The notes under the pieces: model-generated
Told to the model about the DNA's origin: nothing
Database searches by the model: none
Seen by the model: the letters and a program-made list of their open reading frames with translations, nothing else
Program-made: the position numbers and the translations under genes
Assembly: GCA_017882905.1 (NCBI GenBank)
Contig: JADGOO010000061.1
Coordinates: forward strand, 1 to 40,790
Length of the DNA stretch: 40,790 nt
Source of the DNA: Acidimicrobiia bacterium
Lineage (GTDB): Bacteria > Actinomycetota > Acidimicrobiia > IMCC26256 > PALSA-610
Direction: 5' to 3'
Part shown: piece after piece, positions 14,450 through 22,388 of the stretch
How positions within the stretch are numbered: the stretch's first letter is position 1
Layout: each line of letters starts with the position of its first letter

Positions 14450-15694
14450 ATGACGATCACGACCCCGCTCGACGTCGAGCGCATCAAGCGCGACTTCGCG
14501 ATCCTGAGTCGCGACCTCGACGGCAAGCGCCTCGTGTTCCTCGACAGCGCGGCGTCGTCGCAGAAGCCCGAGTCGGTGCTCGCCGCGATGGACGACATGT
14601 ACCGACGCCACTACGCGAACGTGCACCGCGGCGTCTATCGGATCGCCGAGGAGGCAACCGCGGCGTTCGAGGGGGCACGGGCGAAGGTGGCGCGCTTCGT
14701 CGGCGCGAAGAGCTCAGCCGAGATCGTGTTCGTGCGCAACGCCACCGAAGCGATCAACCTCGTTGCCTACTCCTGGGCGCGCGCCAACCTGCATGCCGGC
14801 GATGCCATCGTGCTCACCCACATGGAGCACCACGCGAACGTGGTGCCGTGGCAGATGCTCGCCGCGGAACGCGACATCGAGATCCGCTGGATCCCGCTGA
14901 CACCCGACTACATGCTCGACCTCACCAAGCTCGACGAAACGCTCGAAGGCGCACGCCTGTTGAGCGTGAGCGCGATGAGCAACGTGCTCGGCACGATCAA
15001 CCCTGTGCGCCAGATGGTCGACGCCGCCCATGCGCACGATGCACTCGCACTGATCGACGCGTGCCAATTCGTGCCGCATGTGCGCACCGACGTCACCGAG
15101 TGGGATGCCGACTTCGTCGCCTTCTCGGCCCACAAGATGTGTGGCCCGAGCGGCATCGGCGCGCTCTGGGCCCGCCGTGAGCTACTCGAAGCGATGCCGC
15201 CCTTCCTCGGTGGTGGCGAGATGATCCGCGACGTTCGCCTCGACGGCTTCACCACCAACGACGTTCCGTGGAAGTTCGAGGCGGGCACGCCGCCCATCGT
15301 CGACGCGGTCGGCTTCGGCGCCGCCGTCGATTACCTCCAGTGCCTCGGCATGGACGCCGTGCGCGATCACGAGATGCGCCTCACGCGCTACGCGCTCGAC
15401 GCACTCACCGAGAGCTTCCCCGACACGCTGCGGATCTACGGTCCCCGCGACGTGTCGGTGCGCGGCGGCGCCGTGTCGTTCCTGTTCGACGGCATCCACG
15501 CACACGACATCAGCCAGGTGCTCGACGAACATGGTGTCTGCGTGCGCGCCGGGCACCACTGCGCAAAACCGCTGATGCGCCAGCTCGGGGTTCCGGCCAC
15601 GAGCCGGGCCAGCTTCTACGTGTACAACGACGAAGCCGACGTCGACGCGCTCGTCGCCGCGCTCGCGATGGCTGAGCAGTTCTTCGCTCATTAG
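14450..15694 (+). CDS. sufS: Cysteine desulfurase SufS
   Basis: PLP-dependent class V enzyme that removes sulfur from cysteine for Fe-S cluster building. Landmarks in the 414-residue protein are VFLDSAASSQKP near the N-terminus, the PLP Schiff-base lysine K229 in SAHKMCGPSG, and the persulfide cysteine C371 in RAGHHCAKPLM; that short, ordered loop is characteristic of SufS (type II) rather than IscS. The start ATG 14450 follows the sufC stop by one base. SufU encoded next is its expected sulfur acceptor. Confidence 0.96.
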   Translation: MTITTPLDVERIKRDFAILSRDLDGKRLVFLDSAASSQKPESVLAAMDDMYRRHYANVHRGVYRIAEEATAAFEGARAKVARFVGAKSSAEIVFVRNATEAINLVAYSWARANLHAGDAIVLTHMEHHANVVPWQMLAAERDIEIRWIPLTPDYMLDLTKLDETLEGARLLSVSAMSNVLGTINPVRQMVDAAHAHDALALIDACQFVPHVRTDVTEWDADFVAFSAHKMCGPSGIGALWARRELLEAMPPFLGGGEMIRDVRLDGFTTNDVPWKFEAGTPPIVDAVGFGAAVDYLQCLGMDAVRDHEMRLTRYALDALTESFPDTLRIYGPRDVSVRGGAVSFLFDGIHAHDISQVLDEHGVCVRAGHHCAKPLMRQLGVPATSRASFYVYNDEADVDALVAALAMAEQFFAH

Positions 15695-15703
15695 GCAAAG
15701 GCT

Positions 15704-15709
15704 TAGGAT
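15704..15709 (+). promoter_or_regulatory. Candidate internal -10 box before sufU
   Basis: TAGGAT with seven bases to ATG 15717. It could give sufU its own leaderless transcript in addition to read-through from sufC-sufS. Confidence 0.45.
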
Positions 15710-15716
15710 CCCGCCG

Positions 15717-16199
15717 ATGGCCGGTCTCGAAGACCTCTACCGAGAGATCATCCTCGATCACTACCGTTCGCCGCGCAATCGCGGCGAGCTCCCCACGCCG
15801 CCCGCGCACAAGACCGAGGGCTTCAACCCGCTGTGCGGCGACGAGGTGGTCGTCTACCTCGACGTCGACCCCGCCACCGACACCGTGCGCGACATCAAGA
15901 TCGCCGGCCAGGGCTGTTCGATCAGTCAGGCATCGACGTCGATGATGAGCGGCGCGGTGAAGGGCAAGACGGTCGACGAGGCGCGCCGGCTCATCCGCGC
16001 GTTCAAGGCGTTGATGTCGATCCACGAGAGCAAGCTCGAGGGCGAAGGCGACGGTGCCGACCTCGCCGCCGACCTCGAAGGCGTGCGCCTCGGCGATCTC
16101 GAGGCGCTCCAGGGCGTGGTGAAGTTCCCGGTGCGCATCAAGTGCGCCACCCTGGCATGGAACACGCTCCAGCAAGGTCTCGACGAGATCGCCGAATAG
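15717..16199 (+). CDS. sufU: SufU, zinc-dependent sulfur acceptor for SufS
   Basis: IscU-fold protein of 160 residues. Cys ligands C40 (NPLCGD), C67 (GQGCSIS) and C143 (RIKCATLAW), together with D42, match SufU zinc and sulfur-transfer residues. The long acidic insertion before the last Cys (SKLEGEGDGADLAADLEG) is typical of SufU and absent from IscU. SufU takes the persulfide from SufS and passes it to the SufBCD scaffold. It is the last gene of the operon; no sufT-like gene follows. Confidence 0.95.
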   Translation: MAGLEDLYREIILDHYRSPRNRGELPTPPAHKTEGFNPLCGDEVVVYLDVDPATDTVRDIKIAGQGCSISQASTSMMSGAVKGKTVDEARRLIRAFKALMSIHESKLEGEGDGADLAADLEGVRLGDLEALQGVVKFPVRIKCATLAWNTLQQGLDEIAE

Positions 16200-16350
16200 C
16201 CACGACTCCGAGCGGTTTGTCTAGTGGGAACGTGACCGTCGTCACCACGCCCGCGCCCGGAAGCCGACCGGTTCACAGAATCGACATCATTGCGTCGCAG
16301 AGCGCGTCGCGAGAGGGGCTACGGTGGGTGATATCGCACGAGGAGGCAGG

Positions 16351-16524
16351 ATGAACCAGGATCGCATCGTGGCCATGATCGACGAGTCACTCGAGCGCTT
16401 CGCGGCCCGAGAGCTCATCGCCGGTCACGAGATCGTCGATTTCCTGCTCGACCTGCGCATCGCCGCGCTCGACGACACCGAGCTGCGGCAGCTCCTCGAC
16501 GACGAACGACAGCCCACAGCCTGA
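16351..16524 (+). CDS. Small acidic helical protein of unknown function (57 aa)
   Basis: ATG 16351 has GAGGAGG upstream, which makes this short frame credible. The product (MNQDRIVAMIDESLERF...) looks wholly helical and acidic, with alternating hydrophobic residues and several Glu/Asp. No domain is recognised. It stands alone between sufU and an L,D-transpeptidase; a TACGGT box at about 16321 might be its promoter. Confidence 0.6.
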   Translation: MNQDRIVAMIDESLERFAARELIAGHEIVDFLLDLRIAALDDTELRQLLDDERQPTA

Positions 16525-16539
16525 GAAACGTCAGGCGCG

Positions 16540-16555
16540 GCGCGACACGTCGCGC
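16540..16555 (+). terminator. Short GC hairpin after the 57-residue gene
   Basis: GCGCGAC-AC-GTCGCGC is a perfect dyad 15 bases after the stop codon. It has no U-run; terminators lacking U-runs are common in high-GC actinobacteria, but function is unproven. Confidence 0.35.
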
Positions 16556-16569
16556 GCGCAAGGGCCCGG

Positions 16570-16601
16570 TACGCTGACGGCGTTCCGGGGGTGTAACGCC
16601 G
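16570..16601 (+). promoter_or_regulatory. Promoter -10 and leader hairpin of the L,D-transpeptidase gene
   Basis: TACGCT (16570-16575) fits a -10 box. A 7-bp perfect stem follows (CGGCGTT 16578-16584 and AACGCCG 16595-16601, 10-base loop), overlapping the expected transcription start. The leader to ATG 16631 is about 50 nt, too short for the known c-di-AMP riboswitch found before some cell-wall genes. Confidence 0.4.
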
Positions 16602-16630
16602 CCGCCGCTCCGTGGGTCCGAGGGTTTGAG

Positions 16631-17647
16631 ATGCGCACGTCGATTGGTCTGCGGTTGGCGATCGTTGCCATCGTGACCGCAGTGGTCGCCGGCACGAGCC
16701 TCGCAGCGTACGGCTACGTGTTCGGCTTCGATGATCCACGGGCAACGGCTGGACCGACCACCGCGGCGCCGCTCACGGTCGCGCGCACCACGGCACCTTC
16801 GACCACCACCACGACGGTGAAGGCCACCACCACGACCCGTCGTGTGCAGGGTGAACCGCCCATCGTGCAGATGCCGGCCGGCAACTACAGCGTGGGCTCG
16901 TCCGGTCCGGCGGTGCTCGCGTATCAGCAGCGCCTCGCCTCGTTGCACTTCGATCCCGGTGCCGTCGACGGCCACTTCGGCCAAGACACCCAGTACGCGA
17001 TCGAGACCGTGCAGAAGCTCTACGGCCTGCCGCGCACGGGCGTGATCGACAACGCCGTGCGCTTCGCGCTGAGCGTCTTCAAGTGGCCCAAGGAGCACGT
17101 CCCCGCCGCGACGGCCGAAGCGAACCGCGCCGAGCTCGATCTCGACACCCAAGTGCTCGTCGTGTACCAGAACTTTCAGGTTCGCCTGATCACGACGACG
17201 TCGACCGGCTCGGGGCACGCGTTCTGCGGCGGCGACCAGGGTTGCCAGTACGCGGTCACACCCGCCGGCAAGTACGCGTTCCAGTGGCACTACAACGGGT
17301 GGCGCACGAGCAAGCTCGGTCACCTGTGGAACCCGTACTACTTCAACGGCGGCATCGCCGTGCATGGTTACCCCGACGTGCCCGTGTACCCCGCGTCGCA
17401 CGGCTGTGCCCGCATCCCGATGGACATCGCCAACTACTTCGCGACCCTCGTGACACAGGGCGAGCCGATCTACGTGGTTGGCACGCCGGCGCCCGAGACC
17501 GGCACGCTGCCCGCGAACCCGCCGTCGACGTCATCGACCTCCACAGCACCGACCACGGCCCCGACGACGACGGTGCCGCACACCACCACCACCGTGCACG
17601 CGCCCAAGTCGACGACGACGACCACGCACCCGACCCCGACCACCTGA
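16631..17647 (+). CDS. L,D-transpeptidase with peptidoglycan-binding domain
   Basis: Secreted or membrane-anchored cell-wall enzyme that would form 3-3 cross-links or attach proteins to peptidoglycan. Residues 7-30 are a hydrophobic signal or anchor, 40-75 a Thr/Ala-rich linker, 86-147 a PG_binding_1 repeat (VGSSGPAVLAYQQRLASLHF...GHFGQDTQYAIETVQ), and 165-285 a YkuD catalytic domain with H245, H257, C259 and R261 in HGYPDVPVYPASHGCARIP. An unusual Ser/Thr/Pro-rich tail of about 50 residues follows the catalytic domain and could span the wall or be glycosylated. Length is 338 aa. The gene is monocistronic. Confidence 0.93.
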   Translation: MRTSIGLRLAIVAIVTAVVAGTSLAAYGYVFGFDDPRATAGPTTAAPLTVARTTAPSTTTTTVKATTTTRRVQGEPPIVQMPAGNYSVGSSGPAVLAYQQRLASLHFDPGAVDGHFGQDTQYAIETVQKLYGLPRTGVIDNAVRFALSVFKWPKEHVPAATAEANRAELDLDTQVLVVYQNFQVRLITTTSTGSGHAFCGGDQGCQYAVTPAGKYAFQWHYNGWRTSKLGHLWNPYYFNGGIAVHGYPDVPVYPASHGCARIPMDIANYFATLVTQGEPIYVVGTPAPETGTLPANPPSTSSTSTAPTTAPTTTVPHTTTTVHAPKSTTTTTHPTPTT

Positions 17648-17690
17648 CGCCTCGGCCCGGCCAGGCCAGGCCCGGCGACGAGCCTGGTGC

Positions 17691-18263
17691 TCACCCAACG
17701 GTCGGCGGCGCCGAGCTTCGACCGAGGCTCGCCCACGCCTCACGCGTGATCGCCCAGCGTTCGTGATCGCGCCACTGACCGCCCACGCGCAGGTACCGCG
17801 GCGAGAAGCCCTCGCAGCTGAACCCGCACCGGCGGGCCAGCGCACGCGACGGCGCGTTGTCGGGCTGGATGTTGGCTTCGACGCGGTGCAGATCGAGCGT
17901 GGTGAAGCACTCCCGCACGACGAGCTGGAGCACCTCCGTCATGTAGCCGTGGCCGGCGTGCGGCGCGAACCCGTAGTAGCCCACGAACGCCTGCTGGAGA
18001 TTGCCGCGGATGACGTCGTTCACGTTCACGATGCCGACGAGGGCGCCATCATCGAGGCGGCGTGCGTGGTAAGCGAACCGTTCGCGACCCCGCACGCGCC
18101 GGAGGTACGCAGACCACTCGCCGGCTGTGGCGGGCGGGTGCACCCACGGGTCATGGAGGGGCTGACTCCGGCGCACCGCGGCGAGGAACTCGTCGCGGTC
18201 GGCCGCGCGCGGGTGCGCCAACGCCACACGAGCCCCGAGCACGAGCGGCCGCCGTCCCGCCAC
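17691..18263 (-). CDS. GNAT acetyltransferase (RimJ/RimL-like)
   Basis: A 190-residue GNAT-fold acyltransferase of the RimJ group, which acetylates protein N-termini or small amines. The acetyl-CoA-binding region is around GYYGFAPHAGHGYMTEVLQLVV, and HRVEANIQPDNAPSRALARRCGFSCEG is a conserved family segment. GTG 18263 is chosen because TAGGTT lies six bases upstream (leaderless). The substrate is unknown. Copy B of the intergenic repeat begins just upstream of its promoter. Confidence 0.88.
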   Translation of the reverse strand: MAGRRPLVLGARVALAHPRAADRDEFLAAVRRSQPLHDPWVHPPATAGEWSAYLRRVRGRERFAYHARRLDDGALVGIVNVNDVIRGNLQQAFVGYYGFAPHAGHGYMTEVLQLVVRECFTTLDLHRVEANIQPDNAPSRALARRCGFSCEGFSPRYLRVGGQWRDHERWAITREAWASLGRSSAPPTVG

Positions 18264-18269
18264 GCGCCC

Positions 18270-18275
18270 AACCTA
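18270..18275 (-). promoter_or_regulatory. -10 box of the GNAT gene
   Basis: TAGGTT on the minus strand, six bases before GTG 18263 with no Shine-Dalgarno. Confidence 0.45.
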
Positions 18276-18281
18276 TTTTCT

Positions 18282-18341
18282 TTGTGACGGCTTCGCCTAC
18301 CGCGACGAGCTCACTGCGCACCGACTCGCTCGCTTCGCTCG
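18282..18341 (-). repeat. Dispersed intergenic repeat, copy B (60 bp, inverted relative to copy A)
   Basis: About 57 of 60 positions match 10368-10426 on the opposite strand. It sits between the GNAT promoter and the end of the suf operon, where its small hairpins could also protect or end the suf transcript. Confidence 0.85.
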
Positions 18342-18394
18342 CCGCCCGTGAGGCTGTCTTCCGCCTGTCGGCGCCCGTGAGCGCGGCTCGAGCG

Positions 18395-19225
18395 TCAGCC
18401 GGCGAAGGGGTTGGAAGCCGGCATGGTGTTGTCGAGGAACGGGTCCGGGGCGGCCTCGGGCGTCTCGACCGAGAGTGCTTCGATACCGAGCTCGGCCGCG
18501 AGACCTTCGTATCCCACCGCTTCGAGCCGGTCCGCGATCTCGGGCCCGCCGCTCGCCACGATCCGGCCGGCCATCATCACGTGGATCCGATCGGGTCGCA
18601 GCTCGGCGAGCAGCCGGGCGTAGTGCGTGATGGCGAGCACGCCGAGACCGGCCTCGGTCGTCATCGCCTCGACGCGGCGGGCGACATCACGCAGCGCGTC
18701 GACGTCGAGGCCGCTGTCGATCTCGTCGAGGATGGCGAACTTCGGCTGCAGCAACGCGAGCTGCAGCGTCTCGAGGCGCTTCTTCTCGCCGCCCGAGAAC
18801 TCATCGTTGACGCCCCGTTCGAGGAACTCGTCGCGTACCCCGAGCCGTTCGGCCTCGACCGCCACACGGGCGTCGAGCGCCGCGAGGTCATCGCCGTTGG
18901 CGCGAGCGCGCAGCGACGCGCCCACCAGATCGGCGACGCGTACGCCCGGGACCTCGACGGGATACTGCAGCGCCGCGAACAGACCAGCCTGCGCACGCTC
19001 CCACGTGGAGCGGCCCAGCAGCTCGACGCCGTCGATGGTGGCCGAGCCGGCCGTGACCGTGTAGTCGCGGTGGCCCATGAGGGTGTGCGTGAGCGTGCTC
19101 TTCCCCGAGCCGTTCGGGCCCATGACCACATGGACCTCGCCCGAGGAGAGCTCGAACGACACGCCGCGAAGGATCTCGGTGGTCCCGACCTTGGCGTGGA
19201 GATCGTCGACCCGCAGCGTGCTCAC
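18395..19225 (-). CDS. sufC: Fe-S cluster assembly ATPase SufC (copy with sufBD)
   Basis: Second SufC, 276 aa, last gene of sufB-sufD-Rieske-sufC. It has Walker A GPNGSGKST, the SufC-type AALQYPVEVPGVRV, signature FSGGEKKRLETLQ, Walker B AILDEIDSGLDVDALR and AITHYARL. Compared with the other copy it has a C-terminal extension of about 25 residues (VETPEAAPDPFLDNTMPASN...). GTG 19225 overlaps the Rieske gene stop by four bases (GTGA), so translation is coupled. Position next to sufB and sufD makes it the likely scaffold ATPase. Confidence 0.94.
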   Translation of the reverse strand: MSTLRVDDLHAKVGTTEILRGVSFELSSGEVHVVMGPNGSGKSTLTHTLMGHRDYTVTAGSATIDGVELLGRSTWERAQAGLFAALQYPVEVPGVRVADLVGASLRARANGDDLAALDARVAVEAERLGVRDEFLERGVNDEFSGGEKKRLETLQLALLQPKFAILDEIDSGLDVDALRDVARRVEAMTTEAGLGVLAITHYARLLAELRPDRIHVMMAGRIVASGGPEIADRLEAVGYEGLAAELGIEALSVETPEAAPDPFLDNTMPASNPFAG

Positions 19226-19536
19226 GACACCTCCAACATGATGTCGTCGCCTTCGACGAACACCTCATAGACGGGAACGGGGCGGATGGCCGGAAGTGTC
19301 TGCGGCTCGCCGTCGAGCAGCGAGAAGGTAGCGCCGTGCTTCGGGCACTCGATGGCGGTCTCGTCGGCCCAGACCTCGCCGTCGGAGAGGGAGAAGTCGG
19401 CGTGCGAGCATGTGTCGCCGATCGCGTAGACCTTGTCGCCGATGCGCACCACGCAGATCGCGCGGCCATCGAGGTCGAAGCGGCGAGCTTCGCCGTCGTT
19501 GATCGTCTCGAGCGGACCGAGGTTGTGACGTGTCAT
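19222..19536 (-). CDS. Rieske [2Fe-2S] ferredoxin of the suf operon
   Basis: A 104-residue stand-alone Rieske protein. The cluster ligands are C43/H45 in DTCSHADF and C64/H67 in IECPKHGATF. Small ferredoxins of this kind, annotated as non-haem iron oxygenase ferredoxin subunits, are regular members of actinobacterial suf operons; a role in electron supply for cluster assembly is plausible but unproven. It overlaps sufD by four bases (ATGA) upstream and sufC by four bases downstream. Confidence 0.93.
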   Translation of the reverse strand: MTRHNLGPLETINDGEARRFDLDGRAICVVRIGDKVYAIGDTCSHADFSLSDGEVWADETAIECPKHGATFSLLDGEPQTLPAIRPVPVYEVFVEGDDIMLEVS

Positions 19537-20870
19537 GACCGGCCCGCCGCCTGCTCACGGCCTCGCGACCGGCCACCCCGGTGCTCGATCTTGTCGATCA
19601 CCGTACGGCGCAACGACGCGACGAGACCACCGTGCGGCAGGCGCGAGAACACGTCGTCGAAGAACCCGAGCACGATGAGACGCTCGGCGTCGGCCGGCGG
19701 GATGCCGCGCGATTCCAAGTAGTAGAGCTGCTCGTCGTCGATCGGACCGACGGTGCTGCCGTGGCTGCACTTCACGTCGTTGGCGAGGATCTCGAGGTTC
19801 GGGATCGACTCGGCGCTGGCACCCTCGCTCAGCACGAGGTTGCGGTTGGTCTGGTAGGCCTCTGACTTCTGCGCGCCTTCCCGCAGGCGGATCAGACCGG
19901 AGTACACCGAGCTCGCGGCGTCTTCGACCGCGCCCTTGAAGAGCAGCGCACTGCGCGTGCGCGGCGCGTCGTGATCCTGCAACGTGCGGAAGTCGAGCAT
20001 CTGCTGGCCGTCGCCGAAATACGCGGCGACCATCTCGCTCTCGGCGCCCTCGCCCTGCAACAGGGCCTCGGCCCGCAACCGGGCGTAGTCGCCACCCAAC
20101 GCGACCGACGCGGTCTTGAGTGTGGCGTCACGACCGAGACGAGCGCGTTGGAGCCCGATGTGCCACGTACGCGGACCGTGCTCCTGCACCGACAGGTACC
20201 GCACGTGCGCGTCGGGGGCGGCGTCGATCTCCGTGACCGCGTCGACGAGATGATCGGTGTTCGGCGAGCCGTAGCGCTCGAGCACGGTCACCTCGGAACG
20301 GCGGCCGGCGCGTACCAACGTGCGCGGGAAGCTTGCCTGACCGTCGCCTTCGCACCAGTGGAGCACGAGGATCGGCGCGTCGATCACGACACCGTCGGGC
20401 ACGCTGATGAGCGCACCGCCCGGCAAGAACGCATCGTGCAACAGTGTGAACGCGTCGGTCGAGTCGCCGACCACCGCACCGAGCGACTCTCGCATCTCGT
20501 CGTCGACGCCGCACGTGGCGAGCTCGCACACGCGCACGCCGAGGGCCTCGAGCTCGGGATCGAGCTCGTGACGCACGACCCGCCCGTCGCGTACGACGAG
20601 CAGACCCGCGTGCGCGCCTGCTTCCATCGCCCACGGGCCGCCGCCCGGAGCCCGCTCATCGCCGGCGACGCCCAGGTCGGCGTCGGGTACAGGGCGGTAA
20701 CGGCTCAGGTCGAGCTCGTCGATGCGGCTGTACCGCCAGATCTCCTCCGCCGGAGTGGGCCAGGCAGTCGACTCGAGCTGTTCGGCTGCCGCGACGCGAC
20801 GCTCGACCAACCACTCGGGACCGCCGAGCGCGCGCGCGGCAGCAACGCTGAACGCAGGAAAGGCAACCAT
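19533..20870 (-). CDS. sufD: Fe-S cluster assembly protein SufD
   Basis: A 445-residue SufB/SufD-family beta-helix protein. The C-terminal core shows SALLFKGAVEDAASSVYSGLIRL, the Gln/Asn-rich EAYQTNRNLVLSEGASAESIPNLEILANDVKCSHGSTVGPID and YYLESRGIPPADAERLIVLGFF, all family signatures; the HGST region carries the conserved His. The more variable N-terminus (SRIDELDLSRYRP) identifies SufD rather than SufB. It forms the scaffold heterodimer with SufB and SufC. It follows sufB by 13 bases. Confidence 0.94.
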   Translation of the reverse strand: MVAFPAFSVAAARALGGPEWLVERRVAAAEQLESTAWPTPAEEIWRYSRIDELDLSRYRPVPDADLGVAGDERAPGGGPWAMEAGAHAGLLVVRDGRVVRHELDPELEALGVRVCELATCGVDDEMRESLGAVVGDSTDAFTLLHDAFLPGGALISVPDGVVIDAPILVLHWCEGDGQASFPRTLVRAGRRSEVTVLERYGSPNTDHLVDAVTEIDAAPDAHVRYLSVQEHGPRTWHIGLQRARLGRDATLKTASVALGGDYARLRAEALLQGEGAESEMVAAYFGDGQQMLDFRTLQDHDAPRTRSALLFKGAVEDAASSVYSGLIRLREGAQKSEAYQTNRNLVLSEGASAESIPNLEILANDVKCSHGSTVGPIDDEQLYYLESRGIPPADAERLIVLGFFDDVFSRLPHGGLVASLRRTVIDKIEHRGGRSRGREQAAGRS

Positions 20871-20883
20871 GGCGCGAGGGCGT

Positions 20884-22284
20884 CTAGCCCACCGCTCCTT
20901 CCATGTTGAGCTCGATCAGCCGAGACAGCTCCACCGCGTACTCCATCGGGAGCGTCTTGACGATCGGCTCGATGAAACCGTTGACGATCATCGCCGTCGC
21001 CTGCTGCTCCGAGAGACCACGCGACATCAAGTAGAAGAGCTGGTCTTCGCCGACCTTCGAGACCGTGGCCTCGTGGCCGATGCGGGCATCCTTCTCGTTG
21101 ATCTCCATGTACGGGTACGTGTCGCTGCGCGAGTCTTCGTCGAGGATCAGCGCGTCGCAGCGCACGTGCGCCTTGACGTTCTTGGCGCCCTCTTCCACGC
21201 GCACGAGCCCGCGGTAGGTGGTGCGCCCACCGTCCTTGCTGATCGACTTGCTCTCGATGATCGATGTGGTCTCCGACGCAGCGTGGGTCATCTTCGCCCC
21301 GGCGTCCTGGTGCTGGCCGGCGCCCGCGTAGGCCACCGACAACACCTCGCCGTGTGCCTTCGGACCGACGAGCACCACCGCGGGGTACTTCATCGTGAGC
21401 TTCGAGCCGAGGTTGCCGTCGATCCACTCGACGCGCGACTCGGCTTCGGCGCGGGCTCGCTTCGTGACGAGGTTGTAGACGTTCGGCGACCAGTTCTGGA
21501 TCGTGGTGTAGCGGATGTGCGAACCGGGCTTGGCGATCAGCTCGACGACCGCGCTGTGCAGTGAATCGCTCGAGTACACCGCCGCCGAGCAACCTTCCAC
21601 GTAGTGCACGCTCGCACCCTCGTCGGCGATGATCAGCGTGCGCTCGAACTGGCCGGCGTTCTCGGAGTTGATTCGGAAGTAGGCCTGCAACGGCTGGTCG
21701 ACGGTGACCCCCGGAGGCACGTAGACGAAGCTGCCGCCGCTCCACACCGCGCTGTTCAGCGCCGCGAACTTGTTGTCGCCCGGAGGGATGACGGTACCGA
21801 GGTACCGCTGGACGATGTCGAAGTGCTCGCGCACTGCCGTGTCCATGTCGCAGAAGATCACGCCGAGGCGGGCGAGGTCTTCGCGGTTGCGGTGATAGAC
21901 GACTTCGCTCTCGTACTGCGCGGTGACGCCGGCGAGGAAGTTGCGCTCCGCTTCGGGGATCCCGAGCTTCTCGTAGGTGGTGCGCACGTTCTCCGGCAGC
22001 ATGTCCCAGTCGGACACCTGCTCGTTCGACGGCTTGATGTAGTAGTAGATGTCGTTGAAATCGAGGTCGGGCATGTTCGCCGCGAACCACTCGAGCATCG
22101 GCTTCTTGGCGAAGCGCCGATACGAGTTCACCCGGAACTTCGTCATCCACTCGGGCTCGCTCTTGTGCGCCGAGATGGCACGAACGACCTGCTCGTCGAT
22201 GCCCTTCTCGGGCCGGTAGACGAACTCATCGCCGTCGTTCCAGCCGAGCTTGTAGCTACCGAGGTCCACATCGTGGACGGCCAT
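20884..22284 (-). CDS. sufB: Fe-S cluster assembly scaffold SufB
   Basis: A 466-residue scaffold protein on which the Fe-S cluster forms. Landmarks are YYYIKPSNEQVSDWDMLPENV near the N-terminus, KFAALNSAVWSGGSFVYVPPGV, YVEGCSAAVYSSDSLHSAVVEL (with the conserved Cys used for cluster assembly) and the C-terminal ARIGHEATVSKVGEDQLFYLMSRGLSE. ATG 22284 has GGAGG about ten bases upstream, so unlike many neighbours it has a normal ribosome-binding site. It leads the operon and its promoter contains the 26-bp dyad at 22326-22351. Confidence 0.97.
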   Translation of the reverse strand: MAVHDVDLGSYKLGWNDGDEFVYRPEKGIDEQVVRAISAHKSEPEWMTKFRVNSYRRFAKKPMLEWFAANMPDLDFNDIYYYIKPSNEQVSDWDMLPENVRTTYEKLGIPEAERNFLAGVTAQYESEVVYHRNREDLARLGVIFCDMDTAVREHFDIVQRYLGTVIPPGDNKFAALNSAVWSGGSFVYVPPGVTVDQPLQAYFRINSENAGQFERTLIIADEGASVHYVEGCSAAVYSSDSLHSAVVELIAKPGSHIRYTTIQNWSPNVYNLVTKRARAEAESRVEWIDGNLGSKLTMKYPAVVLVGPKAHGEVLSVAYAGAGQHQDAGAKMTHAASETTSIIESKSISKDGGRTTYRGLVRVEEGAKNVKAHVRCDALILDEDSRSDTYPYMEINEKDARIGHEATVSKVGEDQLFYLMSRGLSEQQATAMIVNGFIEPIVKTLPMEYAVELSRLIELNMEGAVG

Positions 22285-22325
22285 GGCGACACCCCTCCTG
22301 GGTCCGGCACCGCGGCGGCGCCGGT

Positions 22326-22351
22326 ATTTACACTATCGCCATAGTACTAAT
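22326..22351 (-). promoter_or_regulatory. 26-bp dyad operator at the sufB promoter
   Basis: ATT-N3-ACTAT-CGCC-ATAGT-N3-AAT (plus-strand reading) matches the operator at 13646-13671 in all arms, with C/T and G/A changes that keep the dyad paired. A TAGTGT -10 candidate on minus (22335-22330) lies inside it, leaving a leader of about 38 nt to sufB. Confidence 0.75.
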
Positions 22352-22388
22352 GCCGCGAGGGCGCTCCAACTCCGCCCGAGCGCCGCGC

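Noticed and set aside
16576-16630. c-di-AMP riboswitch before the L,D-transpeptidase gene
   Set aside because: The leader is only about 50 nt with one simple stem and lacks the conserved riboswitch core.
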